Shown here: positions 1-11,585 of the stretch, piece by piece
How positions within the stretch are numbered: position 1 is the stretch's first letter
Layout of the letters: every line of letters begins with the position of its first letter
Assembly (NCBI RefSeq): GCF_030253575.1
Contig: NC_080569.1
Span: 6,800,001-6,864,000 of the forward strand
Direction: 5' to 3'
Source: Rhododendron vialii
Lineage: Eukaryota; Streptophyta; Magnoliopsida; Ericales; Ericaceae
DNA length: 64,000 nt
Notes under the pieces: generated by a model
Databases searched by the model: none
Told to the model about the DNA's origin: nothing
The model's input: only the letters and a program-made list of their open reading frames with translations
Translations under genes and position numbers: made by a program

Positions 1-1386
1 AATTACATGTGGTGCTTTTGAAATCCATTTAAGTGATGTGGTTGGTATCATATATAGCAGTATATCATTTGGTACTGAGAGTACTACTCGCACAATTATA
101 TATGGTGATCGATCGATCACTATACATTATTGTTCCAAAATAATTAATCTCCCATAAGCAAAACCAAAGAAAAAACAAACATGCATGAAAATACTTGGCA
201 TTTTGCAGTAGAATAACATTCACAGCCATATATCAAGGGAGTTGCAATAAGGAGAACTACATCTTTTTTTTTTGAACGGCGAAAAGGGTGACTATATATA
301 TCAACCATATGTGCGAATCGAACACAGTAATTAAATCGAGCCCAATAGAAAACAAGTACTGTAACACTCTATCTGAAAGTGAAAAAACAATGAAAAGCTC
401 TTATACACGAGAAAATAAGAAATAATAATAATAATAATAATAATAATTTCTTTGACTTTAGCAATATTTGACCTCTCAGTTGAGTTGAGGGTTACATGCA
501 TGAGTGGTCTGTTTTCTTTTCTTTTTTGTCAATCAAAGGACCAAATCAGTTCATGAATATCCCATACGGCTTCTACAAATAATTCAATGACAAAGTAAGC
601 CATACAACGGCAATTAATAACCAACTAAAATGAAATTGAATGAGTGGTCTACCTTGGGTACTTTTTCAATCAAATCACAAAAACGAAATTGAATGTAAAC
701 CCTAGGGAACAAGTAACCTACTTCACGCTGAATAATCAATCTAGAGCAGAAAGGAACAAGTTATTTTATTCCAAAAGTTGCAACTTTTAAATAGTCAACA
801 ACCGAGTGAATCTCATTTGGGGTGATAAGAGACGGACTCAGGAACGTACTCCCCCAGGCTTAGTCTCTCCCAGTCCAATTTGCAATATTAGAGCTTGACA
901 CCGGGTAGTTCTATTTTCTTTAATGCAGATGCTCCGGGCCAACTTATGCGTATCAAGTTGGGACAAATTTCACAAATTCCTATAACCTTTTCACACGGTT
1001 ATTCATAAGGTAAGGTGGCTCCAAGAGTTAGGAGCATGAAAAATTGAACCTAGCACTTTAGGAATAAGCAAACCCACTAAAATCCCGCTAAAACCTAGGT
1101 CAAGACCACCGGCCCAATCCTTTGAGGTTAGGGTTATATTCTAATCGTAATAAGACCTCAACATTCGTACGTTCATATATGGAAGATGCATGGATACTAC
1201 AAAGTTCCTTTTGGGTCAAACAAAAAACCAAAATCAAAGTTGCTCTGTTTTTGTTTGAACGACTGACCTTTACTCTACTAAAATAATTGAATGCTCATTA
1301 ACTAACATTATTCCCGATTCCCATTGACTAAAGTTTCCAAGTTTGGTTGCGACAACTGCTCACCAAACCCAGTAAGCTTTTCTCTT
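1..1386. other. Gene-free upstream stretch
   Basis: No coding region is recognisable here. It holds an AAT microsatellite at about 423-446, a minus-strand SINE at 929-1135 (listed separately), and a T-run at 264-274 followed by GAACGGCGAAAA. Read on the minus strand, that T-run looks like the 3' poly(A) tail of a small retroposon. The remainder is AT-rich. Everything downstream of about 1300 is the proximal promoter of peroxidase A. Confidence 0.6.
929..1135 (-). mobile_element. tRNA-derived SINE (minus strand)
   Basis: Read on the minus strand, it begins with an A-box-like stretch (GGCCGGTGGTC), has a B-box-like GGTTCAATTTTTC about 80 bases later, and ends in CGCATAAGTTGGCCCGGAGC. That 3' end is typical of eudicot Au-like SINEs. 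Related plus-strand copies are at 4285-4499 and 23781-23996. Ends are approximate and no target-site duplication was resolved. Confidence 0.6.
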
Positions 1387-1393
1387 TCCTTCC

Positions 1394-1400
1394 TATAAAA
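1394..1400 (+). promoter_or_regulatory. TATA box of peroxidase A
   Basis: TATAAAA lies 87 bases before the ATG, in the context CCTATAAAAGGACGTACAT. Nearly the same context stands before peroxidases B (11532) and C (17437), so the core promoter was copied with the genes. Confidence 0.75.
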
Positions 1401-1486
1401 GGACGTACATCTCAATCTCCATGATCACACTGCAATTTGAGTTAAAAGCACAATTAAGTCCTTGGTTAAAATTTAAATAGATCACC

Positions 1487-2731
<1,245 letters not shown>

Positions 2732-3056
2732 TTAAATCTCGTAGTTGATTAGCACATTACTGCATGCCCACATTGTTCTTGCTGGCCAGCAATTGGAATA
2801 ATTTTATTTTTCTTGTTTCTCAGCAGATTGTAATCGTATCGATTTGTTATTTCATGTTCATTTCGTGAAATTGAAATGTTTTTGTTGTTGTTATTTCTGG
2901 AGATAATAAAAGAGTAGTACATTGATATTGTGTCACACCAAATCTTGGTAAACAGCAACTATATATCAAAAAGCCCGGGCATAACTACAGTTTGAGATTG
3001 TATGATACCCCTTTTATGTCACATTGTTCAAAACCCAAGAGATAATAACAAGGGAA

Positions 3057-3366
3057 TGACTTCGGTGTTCTCGGTTATTTTGGGGACACCGTAACTTTTG
3101 ACATAATAAAACTATTATAAATATAACCAAAACTCATTATAAGCATAACAGAACCATAGCAAGACATAACCAAAACCATAGCAAGACATAACTTATTTGT
3201 TATGCCTTAGTTGGGTTTAGTTATGCCTTAGTTGGCTTTTTGGATATTCCTTGGTTATGCCTTGTTTGGGTTCTGTTATGCTTGTAATTGATTTTAGTTA
3301 TGCTCCTAATGGTAAAGTTATGCCAAAGATTACGGTGTCCCCAAAATGACCGAGGACACCATAGCA
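3057..3366. mobile_element. Palindromic MITE, about 310 bp
   Basis: The left end GGTGTTCTCGGTTATTTT continues into GGGGACACCGTAA. The right end, reverse-complemented, reads GGTGTCCTCGGTCATTTT followed by GGGGACACCGTAA. The interior repeats ATAAC/GTTAT-type words in mirrored order, so the whole element folds back on itself. No open frame. The target-site duplication was not resolved, so the superfamily is left open. Confidence 0.7.
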
Positions 3367-3593
3367 TCATCCTAATAACAAAGCTAAACCATCATATATG
3401 AATCCTTCATATGTAGACAGATATCATCAAAACAAATCATACGTACATATAATTGGTTTTTATCCATGGACTTGAAAGTGAAAAATAGGAGGGAGCTAGG
3501 ACCATTTTAACTACTGATAGTCGATGGACAATGACACCAAGGTTGGCGAGTGGGGCTGCCAACAAGTCACGACGCTGCCAGAGGGCTTGTAGT

Positions 3594-4064
3594 TAGGGCT
3601 GTAAATTAATGAGTTGAGTAGCTCGCGAGTTCGGCTCGGTTCGAAAGATAAATGAGCGAGCTCGAGCTCAATTTTGCGGCTCGTTTGATAAACGAGCCGA
3701 GCTCGAACCTAGCAGGGCTCAGCTCGAACAAGTTTGTCTCGGCTCGAAATATATAGGTTCGGCTCGGTTCGGCTCGAACATGCCAATATTCGGTTCGACT
3801 CGGCTCGTTTAGCCAATTTTTCAATATTAAGGCTGAACTGTTGACGAATATTTCGAGTTTGAGTTCGAGCCGAGCCGGCTCGTTTATTCTAGACCGAATA
3901 CTAACGAGCCGAGCTCGAGCTTTACACATGCTTGGCGAACCTAACTCGAGCCGAGATTTTCTGGCTTGATTCGAACTCGAGCCGAGCTCGAGCCATACGA
4001 ATTCTGATAGAGCCGAGCTCGAACATGCCAATATTCGGTTCAACTCGGCTCGTTTACACCCCTA
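3594..4064. mobile_element. hAT-type MITE with perfect 8-bp duplication
   Basis: Flanked by CTTGTAGT at 3586-3593 and again at 4065-4072. The ends are TAGGGCTGTAAA and, on the other strand, TAGGGGTGTAAACGAGCC. The interior is made of GAGCTCGAGC/GCTCGAGCTC-like words. Eight-base duplications are the hAT signature. It landed in an older SINE-like sequence (AGTCCAATGGTATTTTCTGG and onward). No transposase, so non-autonomous. Confidence 0.88.
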
Positions 4065-4284
4065 CTTGTAGTCCAATGGTATTTTCTGGTCTAGGGTTTG
4101 AGCCCCATCATTGGCGTTTGTGGTTCAAGGTTATGGACATCCTATGAATCTCCTATGAACTAACTTACTAACTTCCCCCTAACCCTTAACCCCCGCTAAT
4201 GTATACCGCTCACGACGCCCAAATTTCTTATTGCAAATTCTCAGCATTGGCGTCCCACGCCCTAAAAGTCCCTCTGCCTTAACC

Positions 4285-4499
4285 TAAGGGGTTGGCGTGG
4301 CGGTCATGGTATTGGTGTACTTAGGATTTGCTCCATCCTAAGATTTCAAGTTCGAAATATTTTATTTGCTATCAAGTCATTTGGGGCAAGTCCATATAGA
4401 GTTTTACTCTAACGTTAAATTGCCCTAACTAATGGACGATGGAATTGATTCTTCAGAATTAATCGAGGTGCGTGCCAAACACCTACTTATCAAAAAAAC
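4285..4499 (+). mobile_element. tRNA-derived SINE (plus strand)
   Basis: Contains the A-box-like GGCGTGGCGGTCATGG, the B-box-like CAAGTTCGAAATA, the conserved TCAAGTCATTTGGGGCAAGTC, and the 3' end AATCGAGGTGCGTGCCAAAC. It ends in a short A-rich tail. It matches the copy at 23781-23996 over its whole length with many substitutions, so both are old. Confidence 0.7.
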
Positions 4500-4679
4500 A
4501 ATCACTCAACCCTAATCCCGCCAAAATCTAAGTAATTTTACGGTGTTTGAATTGGGCCGCTTTTCAAGTATTTTCGAGTCTACCACTTTGTGAGACCGGT
4601 TGTACGTACCAATGAATTATTGTGTGCAGGTAGACATCAAACCCAAAAGAGAAAGGCGATTAAAATGTGGCCAACCTGT

Positions 4680-5258
4680 CTCAGGGGATGTCTTCTCTCC
4701 TCTTGATCACGTCTTGAATTCTTTGAAGGGGCACCGTTGGTAAGTCCGGCCATCATGTGTCTTGAGGGCGGTTAGGTGCTTTCTCAGGGGATACGGGTGA
4801 TCATCGATACTTGTAGGAATGAAAAGGATGGTTGAGCAGAACCATGCTTTGTTAACAAAATGGTGGTGGAGAATTAGTAGAGAAAAGGATTCCCTTTGGG
4901 CTAGAGTAGTGTGCATGAAGTATGGTCTCTCAGATCAAGATTGGCTTCCTTAATTACCATCGTATGGGCGGGCATCTATACTTTGGAAAGACATATGTTC
5001 AATTGGGAATACAAATAGTGCAATGGGGAACGTAATTCAAGATGGGTTCAGAATTCAAGTGTATTCCGGAAATAAAATCAAACCTTGACGGTGTTAGAAG
5101 ACTCATTATTTAGGTGTCTTTTTTGGGTGTAACTTTCTTTTTATTTTCCTTCCCTTTTTAGGGTTGTAGTGAGCTTTCTAGTTCTCTCTTCCCTTTTACT
5201 TGATGTACCCTCTTCGAGTTTAATAAAATTTTCTTTTGCCGAGCAAAAAAAAAAAAGT
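4680..5258 (+). mobile_element. 5'-truncated LINE (L1-type) 3' fragment
   Basis: From 4819 a reading frame gives a stretch with K-W-W-W-R-I and L-W-A-R-V-V, typical of the C-terminal zinc-binding region of plant L1 reverse transcriptase. A TAA at about 4951 interrupts it. After about 5085 it jumps to 3' UTR-like sequence ending in TTTAATAAAATTTTCTTTTGCCG and a poly(A) run at 5247-5257. It is therefore 5'-truncated and internally deleted. Confidence 0.75.
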
Positions 5259-5696
5259 ACTTTTAGAAAGATATACTATATAGTTTCCGGTCAAGACATA
5301 TGCTTGTAGGCACGTCAAGCTTCAAAAAACACTTCTAATGGATAAGCGGTATATAAGTCTTTACAATATCAAGCGAAAATTGGAGTATTTAATTTAGCTT
5401 ACAACAAGTGCAAGGGGCAAAATTATCAAAAAGAAAAGTGCTTAATTGGTGAACATACAGTTGACATTACACGTACATTACAATACGAACAAGCTTGTTG
5501 CAAAAGTAAAGAGAATATTGACACAAACTGATAAGAGGGAGCTATATAAATTGGTTATTGCCCTGGCCACTATTTATACGATTTGATTTTATAGTAATTT
5601 ATAATTTGATAGGAGAAACCTGCAGACTCCATGTTTGAGGATGTTTGAGTTGAGTCACTCCATGTTTGAGGAGTCATAATGGCTAGCTCTTAAATA

Positions 5697-6065
5697 CTCC
5701 CTCCGTCCCAATTTGTTGCGCTCTTATTTTTTTTTGGAATGTCCCAAAATGATTTGTATATTTCAAAACTTTCCATTTTTAGATTTCTAAATTACCATTT
5801 TGCCCCTCATTTTCTTTTATACATTTAAAAGAGGGTATGTTTTCAAGAAACCAAAGAGAGCAATTATGATGGACAAATCAGTTTCCGTGCATGGCAAGGA
5901 AACTTCCCGCCTCATTCAAAAAAAATTAGAATTTCACTTTTTGCCTAATTTAAATATTCTGTCAAGGGTTAAAATAGTAAAATTGATGAAAAATCAATGT
6001 AATTATGAAGTTTTCTTAAATTACGTGAAAGTCAATATGAGCGTAACAAATTGGGACGGAGGGAG
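5697..6065. mobile_element. Stowaway-type MITE (369 bp)
   Basis: Terminal inverted repeats CTCCCTCCGTCCCAATTTGT and, on the other strand, the same sequence. A TA target duplication flanks it at 5695-5696 and 6066-6067. The interior is AT-rich with no transposase. Tc1/mariner-type MITE. Confidence 0.88.
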
Positions 6066-6399
6066 TACATAATATATCCTAGAAAGTTAATCAAAAATGT
6101 CTAAGCTAACATCCAACTATTACAACATACTACAATGTGTACGTCTACAATCATTGGGATCTTACTAGCTAGCCAGGCGCAACAAAAAGTGCACGAAATT
6201 ACAACTTGGCACGGTGCTGATCGAAGTTTCTGACACGGCTGGTGTGGCCTGTTGGTTCCGTGGCGTTGGCCAATCACGCTCTCTAGAGTTTGGGAACACT
6301 TGGACATGAATGGGCAATTGACATGCCTGTCTGAGAAGTAGCTAGTAGTTGGTACACATGGCAGATCACTCCGGCATCGTTGTACTTGTTTGAGCTAGG

Positions 6400-6584
6400 C
6401 ATCATGAGCTACTCCGGCATCCCTAATGGGAACACACCTTGATGAGTATCTGGACCAAACTGATCACTCGATCGTCTCAGCCCTAACTTGGGGCCAATCT
6501 GTCCAGATTACGTAGGCTTGGCTTGATGTCCAACCAAAGATCGTATCCGGTCCATGATCCGGATTTGATCGGTCCTAGCTCGAT
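6400..6584 (-). repeat. Diverged relative of the 15.2-kb LINE fragment
   Basis: The stretch around 6490-6540 (CTTGGGGCCAATCTGTCCAG and GGCTTGGCTTGATGTCCAAC) aligns base by base with 15278-15335 inside the minus-strand LINE fragment. The copies are strongly diverged. The hAT-like MITE at 6585 begins at its end. Confidence 0.45.
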
Positions 6585-6961
6585 CAGTGCCAGCGCTGAT
6601 ATTTTGGCGGCCTAAACCAAAAAACTTTAAAAAATAGGACCCTTATATTGTATATCACAAGGAAAATGATAAAAAGATAAATCAACTTTAAAAAAATGAT
6701 TAATTTGCTAAGCAAAAAAATAATAATAATGATTACTAGTAGTCAACAAGATGAAATTTCAAAAAATTGCAACAATTCATGAGCACTTTTTTTTGTATAA
6801 GTTGGGCTTTCTTATTTAATGGATTCAATTTGAATGATTTTAATTTTATAGAGATCTATGGTAAATGGATCTACTACATAATTTAAGGGACCCCACATTT
6901 TAGGAATTTTTTTGGAGCCCAAAGCGATCCCTTTGCTTGCTCCTTCTCGGGGCTGGCACTG
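6585..6961. mobile_element. hAT-like MITE (377 bp)
   Basis: Ends are CAGTGCCAGCGCTGA and, on the opposite strand, CAGTGCCAGCCCCGA, the CAGTGCC-type termini of many plant hAT MITEs. The interior is AT-rich. The flanking 8-mers match only partly, so the duplication is eroded or I have misplaced an end by a base. Confidence 0.7.
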
Positions 6962-7440
6962 TCGGCCATCCTTCGGCCATTAACGCATTGCACATGTTCA
7001 CGTATAGGAAAACATTACCAATGAATGGTTGATTCAATGGTGGAAACTCAAGACCTCAGTGGACAAGGTTCAAGTTTGAATTCCCATAGCTCCTTATTGG
7101 GGCTACAGATACTCTTAGCACCATCCACAAGTGATGGGACTTCTCCTTCTGCCTCGACATAAGTGCGGTGGGGTTCCAAAATAATAATATAATGTAATAT
7201 GATGTGACAATACTTCCAAAAGAATGTGACGGGATACCATACCTTCACTTCCATTTATAACACCAAAAAGAAAAGAAAGAAAGCAAAACACTTTTAAATG
7301 CATTGTATTAAACCGAAGTTGACCGAGAGCCTTCCATGGTCGAGATGAGATCTGAGCCGTCGAATGCACGATCCGACAGATCGAATCATGCATAGCACAG
7401 TGCCCCCGGGTTCAACATTTAGAGTGCACTGGACTACATG

Positions 7441-7772
7441 GCCCGTTCGCCTTTAGCTTTTTTTGGGCTTTTTGATTTTTTGTCCTTATTTAATTTTTTT
7501 CGCATTTGTTAGTTTTGCGTAATAGTTTTGTGGATATATTATTGGTTCTTCCCAACAAGAGGAACCGAAAAAGCTTAGTTTTTTGGGCTTTATCTTGAAT
7601 ATTTTCCAAACTATTTTGGGTAAAGGTGACATTTTTTTAATTTTTCAGTTCCTTACGTCGAGAAGAATCAATAATCCACAAAATTATAACGCAAAATTAA
7701 CAAATGTGAAAAAAATTTAAATAAAGACATAACCAAAAAACTCAAAAAGCTAAAGCTATGGAGAACAACCGC
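7441..7772. mobile_element. Foldback MITE with inverted repeats over 100 bp
   Basis: The left arm (GCTTTTTTTGGGCTTTTTGA, then a GTCCTTATTTAATTTTTTTC-like stretch and GTTTTGTGGATATATTATTG) recurs inverted at the right end with scattered mismatches. The arms are about 110 bp each around a short spacer. No coding capacity. Confidence 0.75.
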
Positions 7773-8075
7773 TGCGTGCAAGCAAATGCCAAATGGTTGA
7801 CCAACTTTCCTAGCTAGGATTACAAATCACGTACGCACACTCGTATATCCACCCGTCCCATGCGCTGGAAGGGAATTGTGTTTGGTCCCCTCGAGCTGAC
7901 TTATCTACGCGAACCATACACCGGAATAATTATTCCATGCTCATGAGACAATACGTGACGGTATCTTAAATTCTTCTCTACAATATTTTTGTGTAGGTTC
8001 TACACATTTTGTGGTAGGAATCATATAAATGTGTGGTGGAGTAAAGAGTTTGGGTACCGCACTGTCTTTTTGCTT

Positions 8076-8370
8076 GTTTTCTTTAAAATTTTACAAAATC
8101 TTGGTCAAATTTTTATACTGTCATATTCTCGTCCCGACGAGAGAAATATAAAAATGTAGGCTTAAGTTGAAATATGTTCATATAAGTCGACAAAAAAGAC
8201 TCAAAAAGTTGAAAAAATCAATTTTTTTTTGTCTTTTTCGTCTTATATAAATTTTTTCCAACCTACAGTCTCCTATGTTTTTAATGCTTTAATTATCAAT
8301 TCTTCTCACCGAAACGGAAAAAATATGACGTAAAAATTTTACCTGAATCTTGTAAATGGTTAAAAGAGAA
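8076..8370. mobile_element. Foldback MITE (about 295 bp)
   Basis: The left arm around 8080-8140 (TTACAAAATCTTGGTCAAAT, then a TACTGTCATATTCTCGTCCC-like stretch) pairs with the inverted right arm around 8305-8365 (reverse strand TTACAAGATTCAGGTAAAAT). The centre is a second inverted pair of GTCGACAAAAAAGAC-like words. No open frame. Confidence 0.65.
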
Positions 8371-8475
8371 TTCAACTGAGAAAACCGTGTCTAAGAGCGC
8401 GCCCTTGAAAAGTTGGGTTATAGAGGTGTGGATTTGATCGGAATTGTGTGTGTGTGTGTATATATATATACAGAA

Positions 8476-8836
8476 CGGTTCCGGAGACCCTTAAAAAACC
8501 CTCTAAAAAAACCCTCCAAATCTTAATCTCATAGTCCCTAATCAAATTTTGATGATCCGAGCCGCTCAATGTGTTCATAAGGCGATTTTAAGGGTGCTCA
8601 CGAGAAATTGGCAAGAAAAATAACCAGGAAGGGCTTAATTTGAGCAGTTTTTTATTAAACCGTTCAATAAAGTTCAATAAAAAACTGTTCGGATGAAGTC
8701 CTTTCCAGTCATTTTTTTTGCTGATTTCTTCCAATTACTCTTAAAATCACGTTCTGGATTACATTGAGCGACTCGGATCATCAAAATTTGATCGTGAACT
8801 TGGGGGGGTTTTTTTAAGAGTCCCCGGAGCCGCCCC
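8476..8836. mobile_element. Long-TIR foldback MITE (about 360 bp)
   Basis: Left end CGGTTCCGGAGACCCTTAAA; right end on the minus strand GGCGGCTCCGGGGACTCTTA. The arms continue inward through AATTTTGATGATCCGAGC and its inverted partner at about 8772-8792, leaving a central loop. Microsatellite TA repeats flank the left side. Confidence 0.78.
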
Positions 8837-9539
8837 GATATATATAATTACTAATACTAGCCCGTGCCTACGCACTATGCATCCCGATTGAAAGGAGATG
8901 GCAGTTGTGTGATTTAGGTCAAAATCATGGGCACTTAACCGGGAAGTGGAAGGATGCACTACAGCCTTTGGATCAAATAAATCTCAACCGTTCCAACAAC
9001 TTGTCCCCACACCCTTCTGTTTTATAATAGAGATAATTATATATGTATGTATGCATAAAAAGCCAAGAAAGAAGTGTAACGTATATAGCTAGCTTGCTAG
9101 TTTTAGTTGTGGTTGTTTGCACGATCTGATCAACTGTTGCCAGCTCTCTGGTATGGATAATAATCTCATACGCAATTGTATTCCCAGGAATATTATTAAC
9201 ATATATAATAATCTAATAATAGTATCGCCAACGAGAGATCATGCTGAAGAACAAGTGAAAGTAGCAATTAATAGTAATAAGAAGTATTATTAGTACCTTA
9301 ATGATTCTCTAATGATATACTTACCTAACTTGTTCATGCATGTTCTCTTAATCAAAGATGCTGCATGTCTTCTTAATTATACAAGGCCCAAGACCAGTGA
9401 AAACTAAGGAAGCACTTCCACTTTGAACTAGCTAAGCTAGTTTTATATATATATATAGCACCGAACGCGTAAGTAACCAACTTCGGAAATGCTGTTTAAA
9501 AAAAAAAAAAACCAACTTCGGAAATACCAAAATCAAAAT

Positions 9540-9674
9540 AAATTAATAAATTATTAGGTATCGATGAATTTTTTAAATTACGATAGAAGTTAAATAACAT
9601 TTTGGAAAAAGAATATTATCTGTAATTAAATCTTTGTTTTGCAAATGAAACTAGACAAATATTTTAGGACGGAG
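9540..9674. mobile_element. Truncated Stowaway-like fragment
   Basis: Ends in TTTTAGGACGGAGGTACTAC, and just inside has CTTTGTTTTGCAAATGAAACTAGAC-type sequence. Both match the right end of the Stowaway copy at 12438-12650. The left terminus is missing. Confidence 0.55.
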
Positions 9675-10521
9675 GTACTACCTTCTACAATAGATCAACG
9701 TATCATTTTTGTGTGTATTGCACATGATAACTCTTGCTTAGTCAATATCACATTGTTTCTTGCAATGTACGTCGTAAATCATATTGATCGACTATCATAT
9801 TGTATGATTTGGAAATTCATTTATAGAAAAAGATTTCAACACCAAATCAGAACCCATTTATTGAAGACAAGTGCGTTTCAAAATCATACCAAAAGGTATA
9901 TTATCAAATCCATTTTTGATGTGATTGATGTTTTCGACGAGTTCTGGAATACGAACGGTTTGGATCGTTGACACGGGTCCGAAAAAGCCCGCAAGAGTAC
10001 CGGACTGGACGGTCCAGTACTCCAATTACCGAACTCCAAAGGATCTGTGGAAACTTTATCTCTATCTTAAAACCAATTGATTATGAGTGGAGATATTCCA
10101 AATGTTATTAAGTGATCACCTATTTCACTTCCAAGCAATGTGAGACCCTATTTTTTTTTATTATTGTGGGTCCGGGAAGGGCCCACAAATGTTCCAAAAC
10201 TGGACCAGACTTGTTGGAAAGAAAGAACCAGCCGGGGATCCTCTCCCAACAATTAGGGGTACTTTAATTAGTAAACTTAAGTATACTTCAAGAAAAATAT
10301 AATGTACTTTAACTCGCTGTTATATTAAGCTGTCTAACTGTCTAAAGTAATGGAAGAATAAAGGAAGAGTTTTTTTATTTTTGCTCCTAAACGTTGCAAT
10401 TGACTTCACTAATTAACAACCACGTGAATCGCATTTGGGGCCGAAGAACTTCCCCTTTAGGCGATTAGCTGCTTAAACGTGTTAGTACTCTAATTGAAAT
10501 TAAGACTTCGATCAAGATTGC

Positions 10522-10720
10522 CTTTTTCACGGAGGTTCCGTAAAAGAGGTTTTCGCGTCGCTCCATCTCACCGTTCGTCTCGGTAATCGACGGCCCGAAT
10601 TTTAAATAAACTATTTGCGTAAATAGTTTATTTAAAATCTGGACCGCTCAAAATACTTTTTGATGGATGAAATTGTTCACCTCCATAAAATCCTTCTTTT
10701 GCGGAGCCTCCGTAAAGAAG
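10522..10720. mobile_element. Foldback MITE with a central palindrome
   Basis: Ends CTTTTTCACGGAGGTTCCGT and, reverse-complemented, CTTCTTTACGGAGGCTCCGC. A near-perfect palindrome of about 45 bases lies in the centre at about 10597-10640 (ATAAACTATTTGCGTAAATAGTTTAT core). Confidence 0.75.
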
Positions 10721-11204
10721 TTTGTCTCTGAGATCGAGACTTCACCAGTACTCGTCCCAAATAGCACATGCATGGATATTATTCCTAACGCATCAATCTG
10801 TTAAATATTTGTTTAATTAGAATTGATCTTTACATATAAATTATTAATAAGCTTCCACACGTTATCTCCATCTCCTCTGGATGGGCTTTTTATTAATAAC
10901 AACAATAATACTCCATTTCGGGAAGTTTGCATTGATTAAAACAACAAATATTCCACCTCCTTGGTGTCGAAGAAAAATTATTCGATGCATGTTTTGGGGG
11001 ACCGTCACGTGATGTCCCTACGTTCTTATCCACCTCACATTTATGTGGGGTCCACGAATTAATGTATGGATGTGTGATGCATAAAGGTGTTGGGCACTAC
11101 ATGACGGTGTCCCAAGACCTACTCGGTGTCAAAATGGTAGTGCCAAATTTATTTTATGGTTTGCAGCAGTATCAAAAGGCTAAAAGGAAAAAAAATATGT
11201 TGAT

Positions 11205-11531
11205 GTTATTTTGGCACAATCTCAAATTCATCTCATTTTCTGATGAAGACTAGTGGCCTCAATGATGTGAAATATTTGGCGAGGCAAAAGTTGCTGCCAC
11301 ATTCAGCACCCGAAATGGCTCTGCAAGCAATTTTTACTTGCAGTGGACACCAGGTTGCCATATATTTTACGTAATTCTGACTTTGAAATTAAGCCCAAAT
11401 CTTATACGTGAACTTGCTCTAAAGAATCTGGAAAAAAACAAAAAAAAAAAAACACTTGCTCTAAAGAATCAAATTATGGTTGGCGTAACAACAGACAACT
11501 AAGCTAGCCGAGCAAGCAGCTTTACCAAGCC
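11205..11531 (+). repeat. Upstream block shared by peroxidases B and C, copy 1
   Basis: Shares words in the same order with 17130-17436: TTGGCACAAT, CAAATTCAT, ATTTGGC(G/A)AGGC(A/G)AAAG, TTGCCATATATTTTA, CTCTAAA(G/A)(A/T)ATCAAATTATGGTTG and CCTATAAAAGGATGTACAT. The B-C duplication therefore included at least 300 bp of promoter. The B copy carries an extra repeat of CTTGCTCTAAAGAATC around an A-rich run at about 11411-11470. Confidence 0.75.
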
Positions 11532-11538
11532 TATAAAA
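11532..11538 (+). promoter_or_regulatory. TATA box of peroxidase B
   Basis: TATAAAA in CCTATAAAAGGATGTACAT. An ATG at 11541 lies only three bases downstream and so would precede the transcription start. This supports the ATG at 11586 as the true start. Confidence 0.75.
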
Positions 11539-11585
11539 GGATGTACATTTTAATGTTCATGATCACACTGCCATTTGAAAACAAC

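Larger units (their letters stand above)
2732..11530. other. 8.8-kb repeat-rich gap between peroxidases A and B
   Basis: No host gene was recognised; the open frames here are short and lack family motifs. The gap holds several MITEs, SINE and LINE fragments and microsatellites, listed individually. Stretches with nothing I can name include about 6100-6400, 7020-7430, 7780-8070, 8840-9500 and 9680-10500. A SINE-like stretch with a TTCAAGTTTGAATTCCC box lies near 7060-7110. A (GT)n(TA)n microsatellite is at 8447-8470. From about 11205 the sequence matches the upstream region of peroxidase C. Confidence 0.6.

Noticed and set aside
929-1135. tRNA gene suggested by A and B boxes (also at 4285 and 23781)
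   Set aside because: No cloverleaf can be formed, and the 3' ends and multiple copies fit SINEs.
8440-8475. Possible origin or scaffold element at the (GT)n(TA)n run
   Set aside because: It is an ordinary microsatellite next to a MITE end; nothing else supports a function.
9639-9971. 110-codon open frame upstream of peroxidase B
   Set aside because: It begins in a Stowaway fragment, is AT-rich, and has no family signature.
11541-11585. Upstream in-frame ATG of peroxidase B (and the same at 17446 in C)
   Set aside because: It lies two or three bases after the TATA box, before any plausible transcription start, and would spoil the signal peptide.
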